Shown here: positions 22,762 to 34,195 of the stretch, piece by piece
Numbering within the stretch: the stretch's first letter is position 1
How the letters are laid out: each line of letters begins with the position of its first letter
DNA from: Dendrolimus kikuchii
Taxonomy: Eukaryota; Arthropoda; Insecta; Lepidoptera; Lasiocampidae
Reading direction: 5' to 3'
Length of the DNA stretch: 64,000 nucleotides
Assembly (NCBI GenBank): GCA_019925095.2
Contig: CM034405.1
Location: 13,851,401 to 13,915,400 of the forward strand
Program-made: the position numbers and the translations under genes
The notes under the pieces: generated by a model
Told to the model about the DNA's origin: nothing
Databases searched by the model: none
Seen by the model: the letters and a program-made list of their open reading frames with translations, nothing else

Positions 22762-24024
22762 GTGTACACACAGATAAATGAGGAAAGATTTTTTTCATTA
22801 AACTTTTTTTAGCTTTGTTAGGTTTGTGGCATGCAGGCTTTACCAATTTTTTAATATATGTGTATTTTTTAATTGAGAAAAGAAATTAGTTGATACTAGT
22901 AAGTAAAAATGTAGTGATATAAAAACGTATTTTATTTGGTCTTATAAAAGTATTAATTGGTTAAATATATGTACATATTTTTAAATTTATGAGTTCGTAA
23001 AACTTTTATGTAATTTTCTTGCGTTATATGTGCACATTTAATGTAAAAAAAATATTTATAATCACATATATGAAAAGGTTAAAAAGTAAAAATTATAGAT
23101 ATTTATCAAAGTCATAAGCAAGGGAAGATGCTTTACCCACTCCATGGAAAGCAACTTTAATCATATATATGTAAGTTATAGATTGCAACGGCATCTCCGT
23201 AACTAAGTAACGTAAATTCAAGAGAAATGCCAAAAAAATTAAAGACTTAAAAAGAATGTCGAGATTCAAAATATTTCATTGCTAAAATTTCGACTGAGAA
23301 AACCTAAATTTTTAAGTAGCTGAATTTCAAGTTGTAGTCATAGTTTAACAAAAAAAATGGATATAAATTCTATGGTATCTACTTAGGTATCTTTTGATAT
23401 AGGTACTGAAATTCGAGTTATAGAGTATAAATATGTACTAACAATATCTCATAGGAAAGTAACATGTTTTTTTTTTAATTTATTTAGGGCAACGAACAAT
23501 TACACCACTAAGAGATTAAATAAAAATATATGTTCTTCGAGTTACATAATTTTATTAATTCGGAATACCACGTATTTGTGATTTCAGCGTAAGGAAACCG
23601 AATTGTTTTTTTTTTATTACTCCTTAACAAGGTTCGAGATATCGAGATTGTACAGTAGTAGTAAGTGGAACAAACCACTACAACCGCTCAAATAATTATG
23701 CCTTTCTTGTACTGAAGTGTCTATAAATATTTCCAGTTTAAATAACAATTGTTTTGTCAAATAACGCTACAATGTACGTTTGTTGTTAAGTTTGTACGTG
23801 AGGAATATTAGTTTTATTCCCTTGAAACTTATTTTGGTGTCGCTCTATTTCAAGTAACTTATTATTATAAACATCTGTCAGTTTTGTAGGTATGCACGGC
23901 ACAGTGCAGGCGCCATTTGTAAAATCCCCATAGTTTAGGGTTGCCAGATCAAAACAATAAATTTCGATGAAAATTTAGTATCTTGCAAAACTAATATATT
24001 TTATTTTTATTTTAATAAATAATC
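22762..24024. other. AT-rich DNA, nothing recognised
   Basis: Over 1.2 kb of AT-rich sequence without frame, tandem repeat or recognisable element. Confidence 0.4.
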
Positions 24025-24262
24025 GGCAGACAAACGCACTTTGTATATCCCCAAGTTAAGCAAGTTACGCTTGTGTTATGGGTAATGTACTACGGACTAC
24101 TCTGGGGCCGATCCCAGACACCTAGATTGTAGTAAATAAATAAAGGAAAGTTTATTTCCAAAATTTACCATGCCAAGAATCGAATCTGGAGCTTCTGCGT
24201 TCCAACGAGATTAGCCGACAAAGGCTTCGCCCATTCAACCGCGGAAGCCGCCATCGTGCGTA
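24025..24262 (-). mobile_element. tRNA-derived SINE, family 2, copy 2 (minus)
   Basis: On the minus strand the tRNA-like head (CTAATCTCGTTGGAACGCAG, then AGATTCGATTCTTGGCATGG as B-box region) precedes the shared body TTACCCATAACACAAGCGTA and AACTTGCTTAACTTGGGG. This is the copy in which the B-box is best kept. Confidence 0.65.
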
Positions 24263-24806
24263 CATCATTGTAGGTATTTCGATTAAATGAGGCTTAGGCA
24301 CTATAAATTGTGCATAATTACCCCTTAAGTATATTATGGAACATGCTATCAGCCCATAAAGGTTAAGGGAATAAATACACATTGTTAAAGGTGGATTGAT
24401 GAGTTTCGGTCAACTATTATCTTAATGTGGTTACATCACGATGATTTTCTTCTCGGTTAGCACATGGTATGTTATTGTAACAATATGCAGATTAGCACAG
24501 TAAAACTACTTAATCAGTGCTAATTTCTGCCTAGGATTTATTTGCCTTTGCTACTAAGCTACTATGACCTCGAAACGAAAGATATAAATAATGATTGCTT
24601 ACCTACGATAAAAGTCGTGAAATCATATGACGATAGTAAGTAACAGAAATTATCGTTAACCCCCATCCTTTGATCGCCATTTCTGATATTAGGGATCTCC
24701 TAAATAATACAATACCACTAGATAATTATTTAGTGTTACTAGGGTATGTAAAATTAATCAATTATATTCCTATAATATTTTCTTAAGTTTTCGCGACTTG
24801 TATACA

Positions 24807-25413
24807 TAATAAAACTACGTTTTAACGGTTTTAAGCGCGGTAATTTTATTTGATTTTGGTTTTTCCGACGTTTCGGCCACTTTTCAGTGGCCGTGATCAC
24901 GGAAGACAAAGATGTCAAGTGTCAACGAGTATTGTTAAAGTTTTATTTAGCCTACCGCCAACTTATTAATTTTAATTATTTAATTTTTAATTTTGTTTAT
25001 GGTTATTATTTAATCTATGGGAGCCTAATCTAATTTACTACCGCTTCGCAACATGTTATGGCTTGAAGAGAAGAAGCGGCGCAAGAAACTCTTCAGCAAA
25101 CATGCCTAGCTCTAATAATTTTATATAATATTAAAATGGGTGGAAGGAAAAATAAAAGTAATTATCAGTCAAGTTGGTTTGTGTTCCGTTGTACGCAGAA
25201 AGAGCTCACAGTGTCTTGAGGTCTGGCAGCTGGTTTTTGCTGGGTTTGGGTCTTAATAGTTTTGATAATTGGATCCCAAACAGGTGGTACTTGCCAACCA
25301 TCTTCTCTATTGAAATTTGGGTGTTTTTTGATTTCAATAGCCTCACGCATCATTCTAGGTATGAAACGATTCTCTTTCGCGAGGATTTGTGGGTTATCGA
25401 ATCTGATGTAGTG
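24807..25413 (-). repeat. Left terminal inverted repeat of the Penelope-like element
   Basis: Reverse complement of 27071-27678. It carries the C-terminal coding part in reverse and the 3' untranslated region. The open frame at 25174-25602 begins inside it on the wrong strand and is only meaningful after the junction at 25413. Confidence 0.9.
24863..24904 (-). ncRNA. Hammerhead-like motif, left arm copy
   Basis: Reverse-complement twin of 27581-27622, identical in sequence; see that entry for the reading. Confidence 0.4.
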
Positions 25414-27049
25414 AACCTGTCAAAACAAACATTCGATAAAAACACCGTTTCGGTATTAGAAAAAGGCCTTAATTACGCAATAACCCCGCGAAAAATACCT
25501 TTTGAAAACATAATCTGCAACGTAGAGGAATGTCTGGTAAGGAACAGCATGCAGAAAGAGGATGGCTATACGACAAGATATCTCATCGGTTTTACGCCGT
25601 AGTCGTCTACCCAAACCGAATCTCACTCGTGCTGAATATATTGCCTTAAAAAACATTCGCAATAAACCAGAAATAACCGTGCTCCGTGCAGATAAAGGTA
25701 ACGCGACTGTCGTCATGGATACGTCTGATTACAATAGTAAAATACAAGATCTTTTATCGGACGAAAGCACTTATAAAAAGGTCAAAACTGACCCCACGGA
25801 TAAAGTAACCAAACAAACAATCGCGGTTATGAAAAAACACTCCGAAAAATTAAGCTTAGACGTATCCGCACTCACACCATCTTGCGCCAAAGCGCCTAAA
25901 CTGTATGGGTTACCTAAAATTCACAAAAACAACATCCCCTTGCGCCCTATAGTTAGCCAGCTTGACTCACCAACATACAGACTGGCACAACATCTCGCGA
26001 AGACACTCAACAATCTCCGCGGCAACACACCCTACCATGTCAAGGATTCCTTCGACTTCATCAGCGCAATTGAAAATTTGACATTGGCTGAGGATGAAGT
26101 ACTAGTCAGTTTTGATGTCCAGTCCTTATTTACCAGTTTACCAGTGGAAGACTGCATTGAGATTGTCAAAAGGAAGCTAATAGATAATAACATGCCTGAG
26201 GAATATGCAGATCTACTAAAACATTGCCTCACATCTGGCTATTTCGTGTGGGACTACGGCTTCTACGACCAAATCAACGGTGTAGCCATGGGCTCACCGG
26301 TGTCTCCTGTCGTAGCTGACATTTTTATGGAAGACTTCGAGCAGAAGGCACTGGATACCGCTCCGGCTAAGCCGAAGATGTATAAAAGGTACGTAGACGA
26401 TACTTTTGCCGTCCTCCCAAATGATAAAGTCTCTGCATTTCTAGATCATCTCAATTCCATTAGCAGTAATATTAAATTTACTATGGAACTAGAGGCAAAT
26501 AATAAATTAGCTTTTCTGGATGTGCTCATCCTAAGGAACCCTGACAATACTCTTGGTCATACGGTGTATAGGAAACCTACCCATACAGATAAATACCTTA
26601 ATGGGTCGTCTCACCACCATCCTAGTCAGTTAGCTACCGTGGGCAAATCTTTGTTTCAGAGAGCACGGAAAATTTGTGACGAGAACCACATAGCTGGAGA
26701 GCTTCAGCATGTCAAGCGAGTTCTACAACGCAATCAGCTGAAGACTCCACACCAACGTCACAAAGGCCCCAAACCACCTTCAGTTGAGCGGTGCCCTGCT
26801 ACCCTACCCTACATCAAGGGGGTCACAGACAGAATTGGTCACATCCTCAGGCGAGCTTCAATCAAAACATATTTCAAGCCGCAGAAAAAGATTACCCAAT
26901 TTCTGAGACCTGTGAAATGCAATATCCCACTCCAGGATGCAGGGGTTTACAAGCTTGATTGTGAGTGTGGATTGTCATACATTGGGCAAACAAAGAGGAG
27001 CATAAAAACACGAGTAAAAGAACACATTGCTGACATCTGCGATCAGTGA
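25414..27049 (+). pseudogene. Penelope-like reverse transcriptase plus GIY-YIG fragment
   Basis: The 495-codon frame (25562-27049) is a Penelope-type reverse transcriptase. Motifs in order: ADKGNATVVMD near residue 43, YGLPKIHK at 115, VSFDVQSLFTSLPV near 181 (first catalytic Asp), GVAMGSPVSPVVADIFM near 240, RYVDDTF near 276 (catalytic Asp pair), NNKLAFLDVLI near 315, and CGLSYIGQTKRS near 468, the start of a GIY-YIG endonuclease domain. The true N-terminal part, VLEKGLNYAITPRKIP, lies in another frame at 25414-25560; one extra base near 25562 separates them. A second lesion at about 27046 drops several codons inside the GIY-YIG domain and shifts the frame; the rest continues from 27050. The palm looks intact, but the protein is disabled by the two frame breaks and 5' truncation. 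Confidence 0.9.
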
Positions 27050-27323
27050 ACACACGCTGGATAAACCCAACCACTACATCAGATTCGATAACCCACAAAT
27101 CCTCGCGAAAGAGAATCGTTTCATACCTAGAATGATGCGTGAGGCTATTGAAATCAAAAAACACCCAAATTTCAATAGAGAAGATGGTTGGCAAGTACCA
27201 CCTGTTTGGGATCCAATTATCAAAACTATTAAGACCCAAACCCAGCAAAAACCAGCTGCCAGACCTCAAGACACTGTGAGCTCTTTCTGCGTACAACGGA
27301 ACACAAACCAACTTGACGTATAA
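27050..27323 (+). pseudogene. GIY-YIG domain C-terminal part of the Penelope-like element
   Basis: In a different frame from the reverse transcriptase, it reads EHTLDKPNHYIRF, then RFIPRMMREAIEIKKHPNFN and DGWQVPPVWDPII before the stop at 27321. HTLDKxHxIxF followed by an RMxREAIEIxK block is the usual second half of the GIY-YIG domain in these elements, including its conserved Glu. It was separated from its first half by a small out-of-frame deletion near 27046. The same coding stretch appears inverted in the left arm. Confidence 0.8.
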
Positions 27324-27678
27324 TTACTTTTATTTTTCCTTCCACCCATTTTAATATTATATAAAATTATTAGAGCTAGGCATGTTTGCTGAAGAGTTTC
27401 TTGCGCCGCTTCTTCTCTTCAAGCCATAACATGTTGCGAAGCGGTAGTAAATTAGATTAGGCTCCCATAGATTAAATAATAACCATAAACAAAATTAAAA
27501 ATTAAATAATTAAAATTAATAAGTTGGCGGTAGGCTAAATAAAACTTTAACAATACTCGTTGACACTTGACATCTTTGTCTTCCGTGATCACGGCCACTG
27601 AAAAGTGGCCGAAACGTCGGAAAAACCAAAATCAAATAAAATTACCGCGCTTAAAACCGTTAAAACGTAGTTTTATTA
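27071..27678 (+). repeat. Right terminal inverted repeat of the Penelope-like element
   Basis: Carries the C-terminal codons in the sense direction, the stop at 27321 and ~355 bp of 3' untranslated region ending TTTTATTA. The partner arm is 24807-25413. Confidence 0.9.
27581..27622 (+). ncRNA. Hammerhead-ribozyme-like motif
   Basis: Reads UUCC - GUGAUCA - C - GGCCACU/GAAA/AGUGGCC - GAAAC - GUC - GGAA. The parts match a minimal type I hammerhead: outer stem UUCC/GGAA, a 7-bp stem II capped by GAAA, the GAAAC box and the GUC cleavage triplet. The CUGANGA box instead reads GUGAUCA, i.e. C3 and G8 exchanged, followed by one extra C before stem II. Hammerheads in Penelope-like terminal repeats are established; activity of this variant is inference. 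Confidence 0.45.
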
Positions 27679-27689
27679 ATTATATTCCT

Positions 27690-27980
27690 CTTTCTTTTCA
27701 CCTTTTCTCAATAATTTGGGCATATTATGTTTTTCTTCAACCAAATCTGGTATACAGTTTATGTTACTTGTATAATACTTGATTGTCATTATAATATGAA
27801 TAGCAAGGAAAAACATATAAACAAACACACATACATGTATCAAAGCAGACTAAGTCAGGGTCCCTTAGCCATTGTAACAAAAGGTAAACACTTATATCTA
27901 CAACCGTTATGTTCGTCCGGCCGTTTATCATTGCCTTTAAAATCAAACTGGTAGAATGAAAAATATATTTAATAAAAATT
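27690..27980. other. AT-rich flank, nothing recognised
   Basis: No gene or repeat identified. Confidence 0.3.
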
Positions 27981-28289
27981 GCTTTTTTTTTTAAAGAGTT
28001 CAGCAAACAAGCATACGGCCCATCTGATGGAAAGCGGTTACCTTCGCATATGGACATTTGTAACAACAAAGGTGCTACTAATGTGCTGCCGCTCTCTAAA
28101 GGGTGACTGGAACCTGACCAATGCCAGAACACAACTCAAGGTTGTTATGGCGGCCTACTCTGAACCAGGGGTGGTAGCCACCCAGACGGGCAATACCCTA
28201 CACTTGGCTGTGGGTTGTTTTGTCCCCTCTTACGACAGGCCGCCCGGCCGCAGGAAATTGTATTCTTTCTTCGTTCCTGCACAGATTTA
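27981..28289 (-). mobile_element. Family A retroposon, copy 4 (minus)
   Basis: T-run, then AGAGTTCAGCAAACAAGC, through GGAAATTGTATTCTTTCTTC to CCTGCACAGAT. More diverged than copies 3 and 9. Confidence 0.75.
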
Positions 28290-29039
28290 TGTGTGTACCA
28301 AAATGTATTGTGCAGTTTTATAGAAATTACGTATTTTTTTCTATTTAATATTTTTTGGGATTGTATAGTTTAATTACAAAAACTGTGGACGTTGGTCACT
28401 TCGAAATACTATATTGTGTATAAAATAACACGCACTTGGCCAATTTTTCTGTTTATGCATAAGTATGAGGTATTGATATTTTGTTTATTCCACATGATTC
28501 ATACTAATAGAACAACTAAATGATTCGCTGTTAATAGGTAGATAGTAACAATGTACCTAATTGTTTGATTAGTCAACCAAAGATCTTGCCAAATCTATCC
28601 CAGCACCGCAGTGAAGCGTTATTAGGTGTAATAATAGTAATCATGCAAATCTTGGTAAAGCCAGTAGGTACTTGATAATTAAGTAGTAAAGATTGATTGA
28701 TCTACAAACCTAATTTGGAATCACTTTAGGTGATGTGTTGTTTGTTGCGTTACATTACTTCGAAGAAAAAGTTACCACAGTTTTGTAACAGCTTCTTAAA
28801 TAAGTTTTAAAAAACCCGACCAATTTTGTACAATTTTTTGTTTGTAGTCATAAAACTAAAAATGAATTATAAGTAGTTAGCTTCTTTTATTATACTAGTA
28901 TATAATGTCGTAGTTAAATGAACATGTTGAACAATAGTAATATATATTGAAAAACCAAAATATCTGTTGTTTAATATAATTATGAATTCGCCAAGTAAAA
29001 TATAAACTCGTTTTACTTGGCACCAATTTCAACTAACAC
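28290..29039. other. AT-rich DNA, nothing recognised
   Basis: No supported frame; a short inverted TTACTTGGC/GCCAAGTAA pair (28991/29014) is the only structure seen. Confidence 0.35.
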
Positions 29040-29178
29040 CGATTGAGTAACGTCCCGCTTTGACTATGGTCTGGGTGTCTGAGATCGATTCCAGCGTCAT
29101 CCATTGTATATTACCCATAATAAAAGAGTAATTTGCTTAAATTGAGAATATGTATTGTGTGTTTGTCTGTCGATATAT
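29040..29178 (+). mobile_element. tRNA-derived SINE, family 2, copy 3 (partial)
   Basis: Body portion only: TCCATTGTATATTACCCATA, TTGCTTAAATTGAGAATATG, TTTGTCTGTCGAT. Homologous to 14745-14830. Confidence 0.5.
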
Positions 29179-29419
29179 TGAGTTTATTTATTTATATATT
29201 CTTCCATGTTACCTATAAAGAAACTATTGTTTTATTTGTAGGAGCGTAATTTAGTTGAGTGTGATGAGCTTTCCAAAGATGATCAAGATGCTCGATAGTG
29301 CATATTAGTTTTAAGTACTACATTATCTATCCCATACAAGTTTATAGGCGTTGCCAGTAAACCATAGCTATTATTTGACGCAATAAAGTTGCCAGGGTTA
29401 CATGAATAAGTCGCGAAAT

Positions 29420-30683
29420 CGTTTTGTTAAAAACATTTGGAGCGACGACACACTTACTAATAATGTGTTTAAAACCACCCTGATGTCCAAGCTACATACA
29501 CTTGGGATAATGTTATTTTTAATGATGTTTAACATTGACAGATAATGTATTGTTACGAATTTGTGGGACACGAATTAAAATGGCATTTGAATGTAGACAA
29601 AGTTTATTAAAAGTACACACACGTAATTCGCAGATCTTGCAAACACAACCGAATACAGTAAGTCCAAACCGTAAAGCAGAAAATCGAAATATCGTAAATC
29701 GCGCAGTCTGTCAATATGAGATTCCTGTTCCGAATGCACACTTACAGCACGTTCAATTAGTAGCTCAGAATGACCAAAATGCTCCATTAGCCGTTCCACA
29801 AGGCAACCGCGGTCGTTGTAGTCGTGGACAAACGCGCGAATTTTGAAACAAACGTGGCGAACGAAATAAATATTTTTTTGATTCGGGGAAAGATATTTTA
29901 GTAGAAGCTTTTGTTTCTCCAGCAGACGCTCATTGTGCGGTTAGAGGTAAATATAATTACGTTAAATCAAAATAATTTTATTGTATTTTGAACAGCCATT
30001 TATCATTTTCCTTTCTTTGTTAATAACATTTACCTAATTTATTTTTAATCAATATTCATTATTGTTAAAAAATATAATTATTTATTTAAAGAGAAATTAA
30101 TTCTTTGTAGACACAGGTTTTGCTGCAGACCTATACGAAAGAGTTATAACTCAGAATTCAGAATCTTCTTCGTTTAATAATGTGAACGAAAATAATGTTA
30201 ACACAGAAGCTCTTGTAGATTATATTGAAGACTGTGATAACTATAAGCCTATGGAAGACACACTAAATAGTGGAAAAATATCCCAAAAAACGAAAGGAAA
30301 CTTAGTAATATCCATATTTAGTTATTTCTGGTGGATTTTAGACTTGGATCAACATTAAAATTAAAATAACATGGATAAATTAGCTTTCTTTATAATTCAC
30401 TGAAAGTTACTAGGTACTGATAAGATAGAATATTACCCGAAGGCAATAATTAGTTCATGTTCTAGACGTTATAGCTAGGTTATATTCAGATAATTTTATT
30501 TGTTACCAAAACATTGTAAAAATTAAATTTCATTTCAGGATCAAAAAAACCAACCCTAACATCTATACTCGCAAAAAGATTATAGCAAAAAGAACATAGG
30601 CAAAATAAAATTAAAAGGCACAAAGAAAGAATTGACATGGACAAGAAATTACCTGCAGTTTTAGAAAAGTTAGCAGATAAATA
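29420..30683 (+). pseudogene. Possible multi-exon remnant upstream of the Harbinger transposase
   Basis: Forward segments with coding character are separated by splice-like signals. 29420-29480 reads RFVKNIWSDDTLTNN; 29535-29846 is a 103-codon frame rich in Asn and Gln (NPNAHLQHVQLV-like); 29880-29948 reads VEAFVSPADAHCAVR and then GGTAAA, a donor-like end. TTTGTAG at 30104-30110 precedes TGFAADLYERVITQNSESS, and TTTCATTTCAG at 30530-30540 precedes KKPTLTSILAK and, after a stop, RHKERIDMDKKLPAVLEKLA. Harbinger elements carry a second, Myb/MADF-like gene next to the transposase, and the final basic helix fits the ends of such proteins. This could be that gene, broken, or unrelated host exons. 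Confidence 0.25.
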
Positions 30684-30950
30684 ACTCTCGATATTATAAT
30701 TCAATTTTTTCATTTTATTTTTTAATTTTAGTAAAATAAAATATTTTTGTTAATTATCAAATTTTTATTCTCTTGGCAAGCAATGGCTTTCTAATAATCA
30801 AAATATTGATTATTGCCAACAGAATTTCTTAAGAGTGCTTATTAGTACTAAGGCCGTGGTCAAACCGGTTAATTATAATATTACTGTACTGACTGTATTC
30901 AAATGTGTCATTTTTTAGTTTTAAACAATAATACGTTCACTACATTAGGT

Positions 30951-31200
30951 AGAGTCCGCGCCACAAAAGAAGTTCCACGGAAATTTAAAGAACTACAAGT
31001 GGCAGCTCTGTTATTAGATAGAATTTTGTTCGTTAAGTAGCCAGGAAATAAATTTACAGCTTAGATTATGAAATATTTTGTATTTATTATTCAGTACTTA
31101 TCTACATCAATTAGCAGATTAGTAAATAATTGCTCCGGGAGGATTAAGTACGACGATTCCAGCATAACGTCTGTGAGCCTTCTTTTGTGCCGCGGACTCT
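30951..31200. repeat. MITE with 22-bp inverted ends
   Basis: AGAGTCCGCGCCACAAAAGA at 30951 faces the complement of AGAGTCCGCGGCACAAAAGA ending at 31200 (one mismatch in 22). The 250-bp element is AT-rich and non-coding. Target duplication uncertain. Confidence 0.7.
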
Positions 31201-31321
31201 AATTACATAAGATATCTGTCAAAGTTTAATGTCTTTAGCATCAACAATACTCTTTATTACACTCCAAGATAACAAAAGTTATACACTTTATTGTCTTGAA
31301 TACTAACAGTTTTATTCATAA

Positions 31322-31372
31322 AGTAAGTTTTAACGCCTCTTTAAAAACCGTAAAGAAGCGTTCAAACTTACT
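31322..31372. repeat. 51-nt hairpin related to 12558-12614
   Basis: Arms AGTAAGTTTTAACGC (31322-31336) and GCGTTCAAACTTACT (31358-31372) pair 14 of 15. Pairing continues inside (CTTTA/TAAAG). It shares the AAAGTAAGTTT outer arm with the hairpin at 12558. Confidence 0.65.
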
Positions 31373-31853
31373 GTAACTTTATCAATAAAGCTGTATGGTA
31401 GTACCTTAGAGGAATGATTACATTCCAATGTTTTATTGCTTATTTCTCCCAGACAACCATTTCGCGGAGAAAATCATATTAAAAATTGTTTGTCAGCGTG
31501 CAGTTTAATAATTGAAACTAAAAAATATATTATTATTAATATATTTTTTATGTAGGCAAATTAGTTTTGGTTAAGATCGAGATAGATGGTATCTTATAAT
31601 CTGTGTAGTATTGGGAGAAGGAGGGATTGCGCTAGCGATTAACAATTTCGCCTCCCAAATAATGCAGCAAACACTTAACTACCATATGTTTTTAAGAAGT
31701 GTGTCTTTATGTGCAGCGTTTGTCATGAATTCATATGCATTACAATGAATCCACGAAAAATCTCTTTTAAGAATTCTAGTATTTCGCCTTCCTTCACGGG
31801 AATAGTTTTCATTATTTTGTTGATTAGATTCAGGTACAATGATAACTATTATT

Positions 31854-32560
31854 TCATCTTCTCGTAAAATACAAATATGTATCATGAATTCCACAACGAG
31901 CCACAAAGTACTCTGCCATTAAATCGACTCTCGTCATTGGTAGGCAATGTGATAAACTCCTCATTCGTCCTTTTAATAAACCAACATATCTTTCAACAGT
32001 CACTCTAGCAGCTGAATGACGATAATTATAATTTCTTTGCCTCTCACTTACATGTCCACTATTTCGATAAGGAGTTAGTAAATGCTGATGTATTCCATAT
32101 GCAGCATCGCCTAGAATATGACCGTTTTCTGGGAATGCAACATCATCATTTAAGAAATCTGCAATTTCTGATAAACGAAAAACTCTTTGATCAGCAGACC
32201 CAGGATGTCCAACATAACAATTTGTAATCAGAGTCTTATGATCACACACAGGCTGTAACTGAAAGGAATGTAATCCTTTCCTATTAATATAATTTGCTGG
32301 ATTTATTTTTGGTGCATTTATACAAATTTCAGTCCTATCAATAGCTCTTATTGTTTTAGGAAAGCCACTTGCTCTTTCAAATCCACACATGACATCAATA
32401 GCACGATCTTCCTTTAGCCATTGTATAAAACTTGAGGTTTTTATAAATAAAGCCTAACAAACTCGACATACAGCTCTTACAGCAGTGGCTCCTCTTACGT
32501 TAAATCGGTCACAAACTGATCTGTAAGAATCCATTGTAGCTATTTACCAAATAGCAATCA
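31854..32560 (-). pseudogene. PIF/Harbinger transposase (HARBI1-like), decayed
   Basis: The minus-strand frame 31854-32390 (178 codons) is the catalytic domain of a Harbinger-type transposase. It shows AIDRTEICINAP with the first catalytic Asp, then INRKGLHSFQLQPVCD, a VGHPGSADQRVF block, HILGDAAYGIHQHLLTP with the second Asp, and ARVTVERYVGLLKGRM with the catalytic Glu. So the DDE triad is visible. Upstream on the minus strand, DSYRSVCDRFNVRGATAVRA up to about 32540 looks like the preceding helical region but is cut by a stop near 32455 and a frame change. No DNA-binding N-terminus, terminal repeats or TTA/TAA duplication were identified, so this is a relic. Confidence 0.8.
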
Positions 32561-32639
32561 ACAATTGTTGGCAGAAGGGGATGTAGGATATCCTGAAATA
32601 CGACGAATTATTAAACCAAATATGAAATTTTTTAGCATT

Positions 32640-33226
32640 ATCCTTACAATCAATACGACTACAGGGACTATTTAAAAAGAAGTTAAGTCAAAATAACTAT
32701 TATCATACCATAACAATTATTTTCATATCAAATGTATAATTTTAATGCTACTATTAATGATATTGAATACGCTTGAGAATTATTTTAGTTCAGTTTCAAA
32801 TCTTTTGTGTCAGCCATTTAAGTGTAATCATATTAGTAAAAATGATAAAACATGTAGGTATTAGCTGATGAGAACGTTTTAACTAATTTATCCATATCAC
32901 CCAAATAATATTTTGGACTAAGAGATATATGACTATATAACTATAATATGTATAAAAAACTTTAAGTTTAAATTTATGAAGAAGCTAATTGAGATTAATT
33001 AATGACTTTCGTTTTTCAAGGGTTTATGGCTGCAACGCAAATTGCATTGACTTTGATAATGTCACAAGATGGATGTTTCAAACAATAAGATGTTAGTTTG
33101 ATTTTGTTTTAGCGAAAGTTTTAATTTGGATATTCTATAAAGCCTAGTTTACATTCGCATTACTGAAGAAGCCAGTTAAGCTGCGAAACTGGCGATTTTA
33201 ACCCTTAACATTGTTTGACAGAAATT
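32640..33226. other. AT-rich DNA, nothing recognised
   Basis: No supported gene or repeat. Confidence 0.35.
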
Positions 33227-33284
33227 TGCCAAGTTCCTATATCTTATCGACAGATCATTTGCCGTACTTAAGGTTAAAATTGCA
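33227..33284. repeat. Palindromic MITE, half copy 4
   Basis: GCCAAGTTCCTATATCTTAT followed by CATTTGCCGTACTTAAGG; only one arm is present. Confidence 0.45.
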
Positions 33285-33857
33285 AACGTATACTTGTATT
33301 CTTAAATCACAAAACGTTTAGTATCGAGTGTGCAATGTTCCTTTCCATCGCACTAGAATTTCTTAGAAGGTGACCATAAATTTGTGTAAAGGCAGATTGT
33401 TCCAGTGGCTATGACTTCCCATCGCCAGTAAGAAAGCAAAGGCGTTTTATGGGACAACAAATCATTTTCGTATACATGCGTAGATAACTCCAATATGGTG
33501 TTATGCATAAGTAATGCTCGCAGGTATTTCAAACGTAAACATGTAGCTATCTACGAGACGGAATCGAGTAGCGAGGTTCAAGTTATATTAAACGTGTTAT
33601 TTAATGTAAGTTTGACTTTGTATAAAAGTAAGATTTATAATTTATAATAGAAATATTTATAAAAGTAATATTATAAAAATAAAAAAGAAGATGATTACAC
33701 AATTAGGTTAGTTGTTAGTCAAATCAACTGGTACACTTTTCATCATTTTACAAAACGCTAAATTCTATATTGTGTACGAGCGTAGCAATATATGCATTAT
33801 TAAGCAATTAAAATTATTCTTAACATGATATTATTTTATAAATGTGATAATAATAAC
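33285..33857. other. AT-rich DNA, nothing recognised
   Basis: No gene or repeat structure identified. Confidence 0.3.
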
Positions 33858-34180
33858 TTATATATATAAAAGAATGTCGTGTTAGTTACACTATTTATAA
33901 CTCAAGAACGACTGTACTGATTTGACTGAAAATTGGTGGAGAGGTAGCTTAGAACCAGGAGACGGACATAGGATACTTTTTATCCCGGTGGAACCGGTAG
34001 CTGGCGCTGAGATTGGGTTCTAGAATTCTCCTAATCACCTGGACCGATTTTGTTGATTTTGTTTTTGTTTATTTGAGTGGGTCCCCGGATGGTTTAGATC
34101 CACAATTGGTAGGTGGCGCTGGGATCGGGTCCTGGATTTTTATTTTTTTAGAGCAGGACAACGTCTGCCGGGGCCGCTAG
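33858..34180 (+). mobile_element. Non-autonomous Helitron-like element, copy 2
   Basis: Ends GGCCGCTAG followed by T, like copy 1. It contains two copies of the unit GCGCTGRGAT-GGGT-CT (34008 and 34109) versus three in copies 1 and 3. The 5' end (TATATATATAAAAGAATGTC) is less clear. Confidence 0.65.
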
Positions 34181-34195
34181 TGTATTTTAACGAAA

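Larger units (their letters stand above)
24772..27677 (+). mobile_element. Penelope-like element with GIY-YIG and terminal inverted repeats
   Basis: A 2.9-kb insertion flanked by a 12-bp duplication AATTATATTCCT (24760-24771 and 27678-27689). It consists of 35 bp of lead sequence, a ~607-bp inverted copy of the element's own 3' part (24807-25413), the body with the reverse-transcriptase frame, and the right-hand copy (27071-27678). The two arms differ by very few bases (for example CA versus AC near 25167), so the insertion is young. An inverted extra copy of one end is a known arrangement for Penelope-like elements. Each arm contains a hammerhead-like motif. Confidence 0.85.

Noticed and set aside
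25174..25413. Start of a 142-codon plus frame as an N-terminal domain
   Set aside because: This part is the antisense of the GIY-YIG coding region in the left inverted arm; only codons after 25413 belong to the reverse transcriptase.
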